Shown: positions 7,841 through 15,430 of the stretch, one piece after another
How positions within the stretch are numbered: position 1 is the stretch's first letter
How the letters are laid out: every line of letters begins with the position of its first letter
From: Candidatus Gastranaerophilales bacterium
GTDB taxonomy: Bacteria; Cyanobacteriota; Vampirovibrionia; Gastranaerophilales; Gastranaerophilaceae
Assembly: GCA_944323035.1 (NCBI GenBank)
Contig: CALUQY010000009.1
Coordinates: 1 to 64,000 of the forward strand
DNA length: 64,000 nucleotides
Direction of reading: 5' to 3'
Notes under the pieces: generated by a model
The model's database searches: none
Told to the model about the DNA's origin: nothing
Seen by the model: the letters and a program-made list of their open reading frames with translations, nothing else
Made by a program: the position numbers and the translations under genes

Positions 7841-8635
7841 GAAGAATTGATAGAAAAATTGAAAGATATCGGACTTAGCGGCAATGAAGCCAAGGTTTAT
7901 ATAACACTGGTAAAAAAATTTCCGCTGACCGGCTATGAAATAAGCAAAATGGCAAATATTCAACAGGCAAGAGCCTATGACGCTCTAAAGTCACTTGAAG
8001 CAAAACAAATTGTTCTTCCTTCCAACACCAAACCTGTTTCCTACACCCCGATAAAACCAAAAGAACTGACTAAACGCTTTAAAAGGAAAATAAATTCTAC
8101 GATTGACTACCTTGAAAAAAAACTGCCAACGATAAAAGAAAACTCTATTGAGCCAATTGTTCCAATCTCCGGCAACGCAAACGCGCATGAAAAAATTATT
8201 GAACTTATTCAATCCGCTAAGAAAGAAATTTTTCTATTAATAAGCTCAAGCGACCACAAATTCTTTGAGCAGCCACTGCTGGATGCTTACAATCGCGGAG
8301 TTGAGATAAAAATTCTCGGTTACGACAATTTTGGCGCTGCTCTGGGGCAAATTTTCATCCAGTCACCAATGTCCGTACTGGATAACAAAAATAATCTCAA
8401 AACTATTCTGCTTGCAATAGATAATACAGAAGGGCTTTACGGCGCGCTTAAGCCCAATCCGAACTCCGGCGATGTTGAACTCATCTGGAGCCAGAACCCT
8501 GATATTGTTTATTTAATAAAATCATATATTACACACAGTATGTACCTCACAGATATTGAAGAAAAATTCCCTGAGCAGTTAAAATACTTCTACGGCGCAG
8601 GTATGAAAAAACTGCGTGAAAAAGTCCTCAATTAA
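7838..8635 (+). CDS. TrmB-family transcriptional regulator
   Basis: A 265-residue protein with an N-terminal winged helix (residues about 1-75: LKDIGLSGNEAKVYITLVKK, then GYEISKMANIQQARAYDALKSLE) typical of TrmB-type sugar-responsive regulators. A coiled linker (KLPTIKE) and a C-terminal PLD-like sensor region (HEKIIELIQSAKKEIFLLISSSDHKFF) follow. The family is best known in archaea, where it senses maltose or other sugars, but it also occurs in bacteria. No sugar transporter is adjacent, so the target and ligand are unknown. The gene has its own extended -10 box and apparently no leader. Confidence 0.8.
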   Translation: MEELIEKLKDIGLSGNEAKVYITLVKKFPLTGYEISKMANIQQARAYDALKSLEAKQIVLPSNTKPVSYTPIKPKELTKRFKRKINSTIDYLEKKLPTIKENSIEPIVPISGNANAHEKIIELIQSAKKEIFLLISSSDHKFFEQPLLDAYNRGVEIKILGYDNFGAALGQIFIQSPMSVLDNKNNLKTILLAIDNTEGLYGALKPNPNSGDVELIWSQNPDIVYLIKSYITHSMYLTDIEEKFPEQLKYFYGAGMKKLREKVLN

Positions 8636-8682
8636 ACATTCATATTTCTCTTAATATATTGCAACAAATTAGCAAAAAAGTT

Positions 8683-8760
8683 CTTGATATTTTTTTAAAG
8701 TAATGTATTATTAAATAAAGCAGTTCTGATATATGCACAGCAGAACTGTTTATTGTAGAG
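8683..8760 (+). promoter_or_regulatory. Promoter and inverted repeat upstream of the four-winged-helix gene
   Basis: TTGATA with TATTAT 16 nt downstream, then an inverted repeat over the expected start site: AATAAAGCAGTTCTG (8714-8728) and CAGAACTGTTTATT (8741-8754), matching except for one missing base. The left arm's first 14 bases equal the head of the dispersed repeats at 11728, 14586, 15104, 35788 and 53013. It could be the operator of the downstream regulator. Confidence 0.5.
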
Positions 8761-8766
8761 GTTAGA

Positions 8767-9927
8767 ATGCTGCAGGAAAAGAATTTTACGTTAAAGAATA
8801 ATTTAACCCAAATTTCTATTGAAAAATTTGTGACGGAACTGCCGGAATTGAAAAATATTACGGAGTCAAAAGCTTCTGCAATCGGCAAGTGGCTAATCGG
8901 CAGAATTGACACTTTGCTTACAGAAAAAAATATTGAACCGGAACAGCTTCTGCCCTCAAAAGCAGAGTTTGCATACCATCTTGGTGTGAGTATAGGTACA
9001 GTTCAAAACGCATTAAAATACGTTGAAGACAACGGCTATATTGAAGCAAAACCCTGCATCGGCACGATTATCCGCGACAAAAATAAACCGGCACTTTTCA
9101 GCAAAAAATCTACCTCAAAACGCGATATCATAATTTCGCAGATAAAAAATTATATTAAAGAAAATGACTTTCACGCAGGCGATAACATATCTTCCTCAAA
9201 GCATATTGCACAAATTCTCAATCATCCTGTAAACACTGTCCGGCTTGCGCTGGAGAACCTTAGCACACAGGGGATTTTAAAACATAATTTCAAGAATTCG
9301 GACGAACAAACCGGCTGGTTCCTCGTCCACGCAGATTTTGAGATTGAAGAACACAAACCTGAGCGCGAAACCTTAGTTGAAAAAGTTATCAAAGAACTAA
9401 AGGATTATATAATGAAATCCCACAAACCTGGTGACAGGCTAATCTCTCATGCGGAACTGTCGCAAATGTTTAAAGCCAGCATGAGCACAATCCACACAGC
9501 ACTGAAAACGCTGACAGATGAAGGAATTTTAATGACAAGAAGGGGTCAATACGGTACGATTATTATGAAAATGCCAGATGAAAAAACAGATTTGAATATG
9601 CCAAAAGAAACATCAATATTTGCGCCGGCGGCAGAGGCAGCCATTTATTATTACGAAAAAACGCAAAACCATATCAAAAAGATTATTGCGCAAAACTATT
9701 CAGTAGGTGACAAACTTCCGCCGATTGCAGAGTTTGCCAGAGAGTTAAACCTTAGCCCTAACACTATCAGAAAAGCTTTCACAAACCTTGCGCAAGAAGG
9801 CTACCTGACCTCTTCACGCGGCCGTTACGGCGGAACTTATGTGCTGGATATTCCGGAAGGCGAAACTCCTAATTTCAAATGGCTCGCCGTCAACCCGAAA
9901 TACGCTCAAACTTTAAGCGAAAAATAA
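8767..9927 (+). CDS. Protein of four tandem GntR-type winged-helix domains
   Basis: A 386-residue protein that appears to hold four consecutive GntR-like DNA-binding domains and nothing else. They lie at about residues 40-103, 117-178, 202-268 and 290-361. Each has the pattern (I/L)-x-x-x-(I/N)-x-x-G-(D/E)-x-(L/I), then an S-x-x-T-(V/I)-(Q/R/H)-x-A-(L/F) recognition helix and a G-(Y/I)-(I/L) turn before the wing. Ordinary GntR regulators have one such domain plus an effector-binding or aminotransferase domain; none is visible here. An inverted repeat overlies its presumed start site, consistent with autoregulation. The spaced multi-headed design suggests binding to long or repeated DNA sites. 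Function is not known. Confidence 0.75.
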   Translation: MLQEKNFTLKNNLTQISIEKFVTELPELKNITESKASAIGKWLIGRIDTLLTEKNIEPEQLLPSKAEFAYHLGVSIGTVQNALKYVEDNGYIEAKPCIGTIIRDKNKPALFSKKSTSKRDIIISQIKNYIKENDFHAGDNISSSKHIAQILNHPVNTVRLALENLSTQGILKHNFKNSDEQTGWFLVHADFEIEEHKPERETLVEKVIKELKDYIMKSHKPGDRLISHAELSQMFKASMSTIHTALKTLTDEGILMTRRGQYGTIIMKMPDEKTDLNMPKETSIFAPAAEAAIYYYEKTQNHIKKIIAQNYSVGDKLPPIAEFARELNLSPNTIRKAFTNLAQEGYLTSSRGRYGGTYVLDIPEGETPNFKWLAVNPKYAQTLSEK

Positions 9928-9948
9928 AGCAGATTATTCATGTTTATT

Positions 9949-9954
9949 GTATAA
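9949..9954 (+). promoter_or_regulatory. -10 box of argS
   Basis: TATAAT at 9949-9954, about 32 bases before the argS ATG at 9986. It lies inside the upstream in-frame extension, which argues against an earlier start. Confidence 0.55.
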
Positions 9955-9985
9955 TTTCTCCATAAGTACATTATGGAGAAATTTT

Positions 9986-11698
9986 ATGATAAAAGATTTT
10001 TTTCTGGATAAGATTGAAAACGCAATTTTGAGTGCGATAAACAAAAATGAACTCGGAGAGATGAAAGATTATACCAGCGGAACGCTTGTTATTGAACGTC
10101 CGAAAAATCCGGATTTCGGCGACTATGCAGTTAATGTTTCTTCTCTTGCGCGCACGGCAAGAATTGCGCCGCCAAAAATCGCAGAAGCTATCGTTGCTAA
10201 CCTTAATGACAACGATAATGAATATTCTGTTATCGGCGGTTTTATCAATTTTAAAACCGGTAAGAATTTGTTAACAGAACTCGTTGCGGAAATCTTTGAC
10301 AAAAAAGAAAATTTCGGGAAGCCTGAAAATGTAGAGTGCGAAAAAATTATTCTTGAATACGTTTCTGCAAACCCGACCGGCCCGTTCCACATCGGTCACG
10401 GACGCTGGGCGGCTATGGGAAGCGTTCTTGCTAACCTGCTAAAATTCTACGGGCACGAGGTTTATCAGGAATTCTATATCAATGACGCCGGCTCGCAAAT
10501 TCAAAAACTCGGCAAATCACTCACGATAAGAATTAAACAGGAACTCGGCGAAAACGTTGATTTCCCGACAGACGAACTGGAAAGAAAAAATTACTACCCG
10601 GGAGAATACTTAATTCCTGTCGCGAAAAAATTTCTGAAAGAACACGCTCCGACTGACGATGTTAAAGTTCTTTCCGACTACGCAAAAAAAGAAATGGAAG
10701 CACTTCAAAAAGAACTTCTTGAACATTTCCGCGTCCATTTTGACAACTTTTATTCAGAACTGGAACTGCACAAATCAGGAAAAGTTGAAGAATGTGTGAA
10801 CAAACTCAAAGCCAGCGGGAAAATTTATCAAAAAGACGGTGCAGACTGGTTCAAATCCTCTGACTACGGGGACGATCAAGACCGTGTTATTAAAAAAGCG
10901 GACGGCTCTAACACATATCTTACGGCTGACATTGCCTATCACATTGATAAACTTGAACGCGGCTTTGACAGAATGATTAACATCTGGGGCGCAGACCACC
11001 ACGGCTATGTGGCACGTGTTAAAGCCTCAATTGAAGCTCTCGGATACGACCCGAATAAGCTTGAAGTTCTTCTCGGACAACTCGTAAACCTTGTGATCAA
11101 CGGCGAAGAAGTCCGCATGGGAAAACGCAAAAATATGGTTACGCTTGAAGATTTGATTGACGAAGTCGGTGTTGATGCAACACGTTTCTGGATGTCTATG
11201 AGAAACATTGATACAACTCTTGATTTTGACATTGAACTTGCAAAAACAAATACAGATGAAAACCCTGTATTCTATGTTCAATATGCGCACGCGCGAGCCT
11301 GCTCTATTATGAGAAACCTTGTAGCAGAAAAACTCAACACAGAAACAGGTGAAAAAACGCCTGCGCCAATGACGCAAAAGGAACTTGACGAATTAATTAA
11401 CAACTTCAAGCCGGAAATTGCAGCGCCAACGCTCGACTCCGCAAAACAACTTCTGCTGAAACTGGAAGAATACAAAAATGTAATAAAAACTTCCGCAGAA
11501 ACCCGTCAGGTGTACACCATTTGCAGATATGTCCAGGAACTGGCAAGCGAATTTCATTCCTTCTACAACTCAAACCGCGTAATCTGTGATGACAAAGAGC
11601 TTATGAAATCAAGAATTGCGCTTGTCTGGGCTGTCAAAACCGTTCTCAGGAACGCAATGGAAGATATTCTGGGTGTCACAGCGCCGCAATCAATGTAG
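9986..11698 (+). CDS. argS: Arginyl-tRNA synthetase
   Basis: Class I aminoacyl-tRNA synthetase of 570 residues that charges tRNA-Arg in the cytoplasm. An N-terminal Arg-S additional domain is followed by the catalytic core with the HIGH motif (SANPTGPFHIGHGRWAA). Further on are the conserved GADHHGY segment and a KMSK-equivalent loop written MGKRKN, as usual for ArgRS, and then an anticodon-binding C-terminus (DALALD-type domain) with FHSFYNSNRV. I chose the ATG at 9986 because it has the SD GGAG and lies downstream of the TATAAT box; an in-frame ATG at 9947 would overlap the promoter. It is a single gene, followed by a dispersed repeat. Confidence 0.97.
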   Translation: MIKDFFLDKIENAILSAINKNELGEMKDYTSGTLVIERPKNPDFGDYAVNVSSLARTARIAPPKIAEAIVANLNDNDNEYSVIGGFINFKTGKNLLTELVAEIFDKKENFGKPENVECEKIILEYVSANPTGPFHIGHGRWAAMGSVLANLLKFYGHEVYQEFYINDAGSQIQKLGKSLTIRIKQELGENVDFPTDELERKNYYPGEYLIPVAKKFLKEHAPTDDVKVLSDYAKKEMEALQKELLEHFRVHFDNFYSELELHKSGKVEECVNKLKASGKIYQKDGADWFKSSDYGDDQDRVIKKADGSNTYLTADIAYHIDKLERGFDRMINIWGADHHGYVARVKASIEALGYDPNKLEVLLGQLVNLVINGEEVRMGKRKNMVTLEDLIDEVGVDATRFWMSMRNIDTTLDFDIELAKTNTDENPVFYVQYAHARACSIMRNLVAEKLNTETGEKTPAPMTQKELDELINNFKPEIAAPTLDSAKQLLLKLEEYKNVIKTSAETRQVYTICRYVQELASEFHSFYNSNRVICDDKELMKSRIALVWAVKTVLRNAMEDILGVTAPQSM

Positions 11699-11727
11699 CC
11701 GGCAGCAAACGGAGTCTTATAGCATTA

Positions 11728-12016
11728 AATAAAGCAGTTCTCCGCTGCCTGCTTGCTCTGCTTAAAGCATCAGCCGATGCTCACAGTGTCACCTCGTGGG
11801 AACGAGGTGACACTGTGAGCATAATATCACCGCCGTTTCAAATCTTTGATTTGACAGGCGGAAGAAACCACGAGCCGCGTGTTTCCCTCTCGCAAAAGAA
11901 TCCAGTGGATTGTTTTTCTCGACAGAGTGCCACTTAAAAGACTCGCTGGCGTGAGCTGGAGTTGCAGAGCAACTCCAGCTCACGCAATGTTCCTTATCAC
12001 GAAACATTCCCGGACA
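11728..12016 (+). repeat. Dispersed repeat, copy a
   Basis: Starts with AATAAAGCAGTTCTCCG and ends with a ...CGGACA tail shared by other copies. It contains a perfect 18-bp stem around 11779-11820 (GCTCACAGTGTCACCTCG and its complement) and a second hairpin over GAGTTGC..GCAACTC. It lies between argS and prepilin copy 2. Confidence 0.85.
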
Positions 12017-12467
12017 ATAAATATTTAACGTTTTATACACCATGCCCAATAGTTATAAGAACGCAAATTTCTGCCAAGTTTTCCATGATAAAAACCCAAA
12101 GCCCAGCCGTACTGGCTGTCAATAACAGAACCTGACCAGTGGTGAGTCGTATTAACATTTCCTATAAGATTTTTATTGTAAAACATAGCTGCTAACTCTT
12201 CTTTATTTGGTAGTCTGCTATCTTCCGACTGTTTGCGGCAATAAGCACCCGTGTCGGCTTGAGTTGAGCCATAACTTGCCTTACTGTAATAAGGCATTGG
12301 CGCAACTACAACAGAATCTGATGGATAAAGCGCCGTAATAAATCCAATATCTTTACCAACAGTATTCGGCCCCTTGCTGCCGTTCAAATCATAGACGAAA
12401 TCTGCACACATTTTGGGCTGCGTATAGTAATCCATTTCGCCTGTATACGCCAAACAGTTTGGATTAT

Positions 12468-12474
12468 AAAAAAA
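12468..12474 (-). repeat. T7 tract at the frameshift of prepilin copy 2
   Basis: Seven A on the plus strand. The intact paralogues encode V-(F/Y/L)-Y-N-P here, which needs six T in this copy. Confidence 0.7.
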
Positions 12475-13018
12475 CCGCAACACTTTCACCGTTAGCAGTT
12501 TCAAAAGCCGCGGCCTTAGAATTTATCTGCGAATAAGAACCACTGTTACCGCCTGCGTCCGTCCATGAAACATTAAACTTCTCATTCAAATCGTAAATGG
12601 CTGCCGGGAAAGAAATCGTTGAGGTGCCGTCAATAGTAAGAATTTTTTCAGGAATACCACAGTCGCTAAGATGTTCGCTATCACAGATATTATTAATTTT
12701 CAGAACTTTTGAAAGCCCGTTTGTTACAAAAGTTTCAGCGGCAGTATCCTCAATTGAAGTTGAACCCGCGCTGTCGGTAAATTCTCTCAAAGTGCCATAA
12801 CCATTCAACGCCGGCATAAGCGCAATTGCCTGACTAAACCGTGCATAAAGCGCTTTTCGTTGTGTATTCCAGGTGCGCTCGTTTATGTTTCCGGTAAGTG
12901 ACGGTAGCGTTATCGCCGCTACCACACCGATTATCGTGAGGGATAAGAGTATCTCCGCCATCGTAAAACCGACCGCTCGCAATGACGGTAGACTCTTACA
13001 GACACATTGCATATTTTT

Positions 13019-13420
13019 GTCACCCTGAACTTGATTCAGGGTCTGGCCAACGTTGGATACCAGCTCGTAACGTGGGACAGATTCCGAAACAAGTTCGGAA
13101 TGACATGGGGGCGCGGCGTTTTTGACTGGATTGCCACGCCGACATTCGTCGGCTCGCAATGACGGATACTTTACGGCAGGCACGCTTACTTTTCTCGTGG
13201 TACAGTCGCACGGGTTCAATTGTAGAACTGGCGCAACCAGTGTCAGCCCGAATTTAGTTCGGGATCTGGCCGGCGTTACCGGTAGAACGCAATGCTGGAC
13301 AGATCCTGAAACTGTCTTGCTCAACTCGCGAAAAACGGCACCGCGAAAAGCGTGGTTTTCGCTTTGTGCCTCTGCTCGCTCGCGCAGGTCAGCATGACAT
13401 GGGGAACTAACATCCTCAAT
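13019..13420. repeat. Cluster of short palindromic repeats in the prepilin 2 leader
   Basis: Several REP-like palindromes side by side: CCCTGAACTTGATTCAGGG (13023-13041), ATTCCGAAACAAGTTCGGAAT-type (13081-13101), TTGCCACGCCGAC...GTCGGCTCGCAATGA (13131-13162) and a CCCGAATTTAGTTCGGG palindrome near 13250. These are common dispersed palindromes whose translations read like HSELVSES and SLRAxxRGNP. All are open in the prepilin frame. Confidence 0.8.
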
Positions 13421-13444
13421 ACCTAATTTTGCGGGTAAGGTACG

Positions 13445-13457
13445 CCCCCCCCCCCCC
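13445..13457 (-). repeat. G13 homopolymer, prepilin copy 2
   Basis: Thirteen C on the plus strand. Here the base before the tract belongs to codon ACG rather than ACA, so thirteen G keep the leader in frame with the prepilin. Confidence 0.85.
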
Positions 13458-13511
13458 GTGCAAGTAATTACACTTCTCTGTTTTTTCATAAGTTCCATCC
13501 TTTCTTTTATT

Positions 13512-13538
13512 GCGTTGGGCTGGAAAGCCCAACCTACA
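13512..13538. repeat. GTTGGGCT/AGCCCAAC hairpin repeat
   Basis: GTTGGGCTGGAAAGCCCAAC, an 8-bp stem with a 4-base loop, just upstream of the prepilin 2 SD. Near copies at 25735-25752 and 53267-53284. Confidence 0.7.
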
Positions 13539-13616
13539 TTCTAGTTAATGAGTTAATCAGTTAATTAGGGTTATGGAATTTTACCCGGGTTCATTTTCTG
13601 CCATTTCGGTCATATC

Positions 13617-13700
13617 CCTTATTAACTTTTTAACTTTTCTTGTCCATTTGGCCATAACGACTTATTGCCCTATTGCCTTATTCTCTTATTGACTTATTCA
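13617..13700 (-). repeat. 8-bp tandem repeat tracts, prepilin 2 5' leader
   Basis: Shorter TATTAACT-type tract (about 13618-13640) and TTATTGCC-type tract (about 13662-13700), same arrangement as copy 1 with fewer units in the first tract. Confidence 0.7.
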
Positions 13701-13728
13701 TTATGTACCATGTTTTCTATTTAGTCAA
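13700..13728 (-). promoter_or_regulatory. Promoter of prepilin copy 2
   Basis: Minus strand: TTGACT (13723-13728), 17 nt, CATAAT (13700-13705). Confidence 0.8.
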
Positions 13729-13739
13729 GGGCACAACAT

Positions 13740-14570
13740 CTATTCGTAAATTCGTTTGCCGACCTGAACTCTGGTAACGTACATAATCTCAGACGCGTTA
13801 CTGCGGGCATTCGGATTCACGGTATATTTTGACATCCCGCTGCATCTCCAACGGCCGTTTTCATCTTTGACGTCAACAAGATAGCCGTCAAGTTTGACAG
13901 GCTGGTATTTAAAAAGATAAATAAGCGCTGACATTATTTTCGCATTTGCAGGAACAATATTGAGATGCACCATGTGGGTTCTGACATAAGGCCAAGGCAG
14001 CGGAGGACGTCTTACACCCAGTTTCAATGTCGGGTACAGGCTTCTTGCCTGCGTATCTTTTGCACTATAAAAGGTGTAATTTTTCAGTATTTTTTTATCG
14101 GCCATCTTACCCCAAGCCAGCCCGAGATCAAAAAGTGCGACGGATTGAAATATCCTTTTCCCGCCCGGAAGATAATTTCCCCAGAAAAGATAATTCTTTG
14201 CAAGCACACGCCCCGAAATGGAATATGAAGCCTGTTTTCTGATTTCGACTTCATCTTTATCTTCAAGAGTAATATATTTAATAACAGTTTCTTCCTCTTC
14301 CGGTAATTCTGCTTCCACAGGGTCAGAAACGAAATCAATGACCTGCTCGGTTCTTTTAGGGATACGCGGGAAGCCAAAACGCAGCCAAAAACCGGCAATA
14401 TCGTGAAAAACAAATAATAAAATGATCGCAATAACAGCTATTTTGATATTGCGCTTACGCATTTCTTCGCCATAAGCAGCATCAACTTCTTGTTCAAGCT
14501 CTTCATACGATTTTTCACGAAAATCACGCCAAACTGGTTCGGGTTGTGGTTTTTTCTTTTTAAAAAACAT
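13740..14570 (-). CDS. Conserved single-pass membrane protein of unknown function
   Basis: A 276-residue protein. The cytoplasmic N-terminus is rich in Lys and Glu (MFFKKKKPQPEPVWRDFREK), one membrane helix covers about residues 44-62 (IKIAVIAIILLFVFHD), and the remainder should be periplasmic. That part contains SYSISGRVLAKNYLFWGNYL and PVKLDGYLVDV, which I associate with a conserved uncharacterised family found in many Gram-negative bacteria. The ATG at 14570 has the SD AAAGGA; reading further upstream runs into dispersed repeat b, so that extension is not real. No function can be assigned. Confidence 0.8.
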   Translation of the reverse strand: MFFKKKKPQPEPVWRDFREKSYEELEQEVDAAYGEEMRKRNIKIAVIAIILLFVFHDIAGFWLRFGFPRIPKRTEQVIDFVSDPVEAELPEEEETVIKYITLEDKDEVEIRKQASYSISGRVLAKNYLFWGNYLPGGKRIFQSVALFDLGLAWGKMADKKILKNYTFYSAKDTQARSLYPTLKLGVRRPPLPWPYVRTHMVHLNIVPANAKIMSALIYLFKYQPVKLDGYLVDVKDENGRWRCSGMSKYTVNPNARSNASEIMYVTRVQVGKRIYE

Positions 14571-14585
14571 ATTATCCTTTATTAT

Positions 14586-14778
14586 AATAAAGCAGTTCTC
14601 CGTCGCACCGTCTCGCTGAACCGCGAGCCGTGCGCTCCCTCTCGAAAAACAGTTCACTGGACTGTTTTTCTCGGCAGAGTGCTGTCTAATACGCCACTCA
14701 AAAGACTCGCTTGCGTGAGCGGGAGTTGCTACGCAACTCATTCACGACACATTCCTTATCGCGAGTCTTTCTCGGACA
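14586..14778 (+). repeat. Dispersed repeat, copy b
   Basis: AATAAAGCAGTTCTCCG head to CTTTCTCGGACA tail, with the nested hairpin AAGACTCGC ... GAGTTGCTACGCAACTC ... GCGAGTCTT. Lacks the internal segment present in copies d and f. Confidence 0.85.
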
Positions 14779-14797
14779 AAGAAGTTCTGATATTCAA

Positions 14798-15076
14798 CTA
14801 AGCAGGAGTTATCTGTGAAAAACAATCTTTACAATAAACTTCTTTTCCCGGAGTCGGTTTAAACGGAACCTGAGTTTGCGCACCGCATTTTGTACAAACG
14901 GCATCGTACATTTTTCTTCTTCTTGAGCGGTTGTTTTGTCTTCTCAATTTTCTGCATTCCGGGCATCTTTTAGGTTTGTTGACCAAACCTTTTTCTGCGT
15001 AGAATTCTTGTTCGCCGGCTGTGAAAACAAATTCGCATCCGCAATCTTCGCAGGTAAGTTTTTCATCTTGGTACAT
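14798..15076 (-). CDS. Small zinc-ribbon protein
   Basis: A 92-residue protein with four CxxC-type pairs: CEDCGC (near residue 8), RCPECRKL (near 40), CTKCGA (near 64) and YCKDCF (near 83). A basic stretch QNNRSRRRK lies between them. This matches the widespread probable zinc-ribbon family in which paired knuckles bind structural zinc; nucleic-acid or protein binding is likely but unproven. The start at 15076 has the SD AGGAGA, and upstream in-frame sequence is repeat copy c, so a longer form is rejected. It sits between two copies of the same dispersed repeat. Confidence 0.85.
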   Translation of the reverse strand: MYQDEKLTCEDCGCEFVFTAGEQEFYAEKGLVNKPKRCPECRKLRRQNNRSRRRKMYDAVCTKCGAQTQVPFKPTPGKEVYCKDCFSQITPA

Positions 15077-15103
15077 TTCAGTTCTCCTGAGTTTTGTGAT
15101 ATA

Positions 15104-15258
15104 AATAAAGCAGTTCTCCGCCACTTCCGCCCCGCTGAACCGCGGGTCGCGCGTGGCTGCGCTGTCTAATACGCCACTCAAAAGTTTCGCTTGAGTGAGC
15201 GGGAGTTGCTACGCAACTCATTCTCGCCACGTTACTTATCGCGAAACTTTCTCGGACA
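15104..15258 (+). repeat. Dispersed repeat, copy c
   Basis: Short copy: same head, the GAGTTGCTACGCAACTC hairpin, and a tail ending CTTTCTCGGACA. Lies directly upstream of the zinc-ribbon gene. Confidence 0.85.
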
Positions 15259-15430
15259 TCAGATTTTTTCAAATCTTAAGCCCGATTATAGCATATTTTT
15301 CGCAGTTGCGCAATAGGGATAGTTTGAACTTTTTTTTATGAATTTCGTTATAAATTTGTACGGATAAAATACAGTATCCACACGATAAATTTTGCTCTTA
15401 AAACGAGTATTATATAAAGCGGAGCGGAAG

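Larger units (their letters stand above)
12025..13498 (-). pseudogene. Prepilin-like protein, copy 2, frameshifted
   Basis: Fourth member of the prepilin family. The leader (SD, start near 13489, MKKQRSVITCT then four Gly codons) is in frame through its G tract, continues through about 150 codons of repeat-derived sequence, and reaches VGFTMAEILLSLTIIGVV in the same frame. After FETANGESVAVF the frame is lost in a T7 run (12468-12474); T6 would give the family reading AVFYNP. The rest (FYNPNCLAYTGE ... MCADFVYDLNGSKGPN ... HWSGS ... WCIKR) continues one base off to 12025. Either the gene is broken, the T tract is a second slippage switch, or it is an assembly error. Confidence 0.75.

Noticed and set aside
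13122-13397. Small ORFs on the plus strand through the palindrome cluster
   Set aside because: They run through REP-like palindromes on the opposite strand from the prepilin leader, with no SD and no conserved protein pattern.
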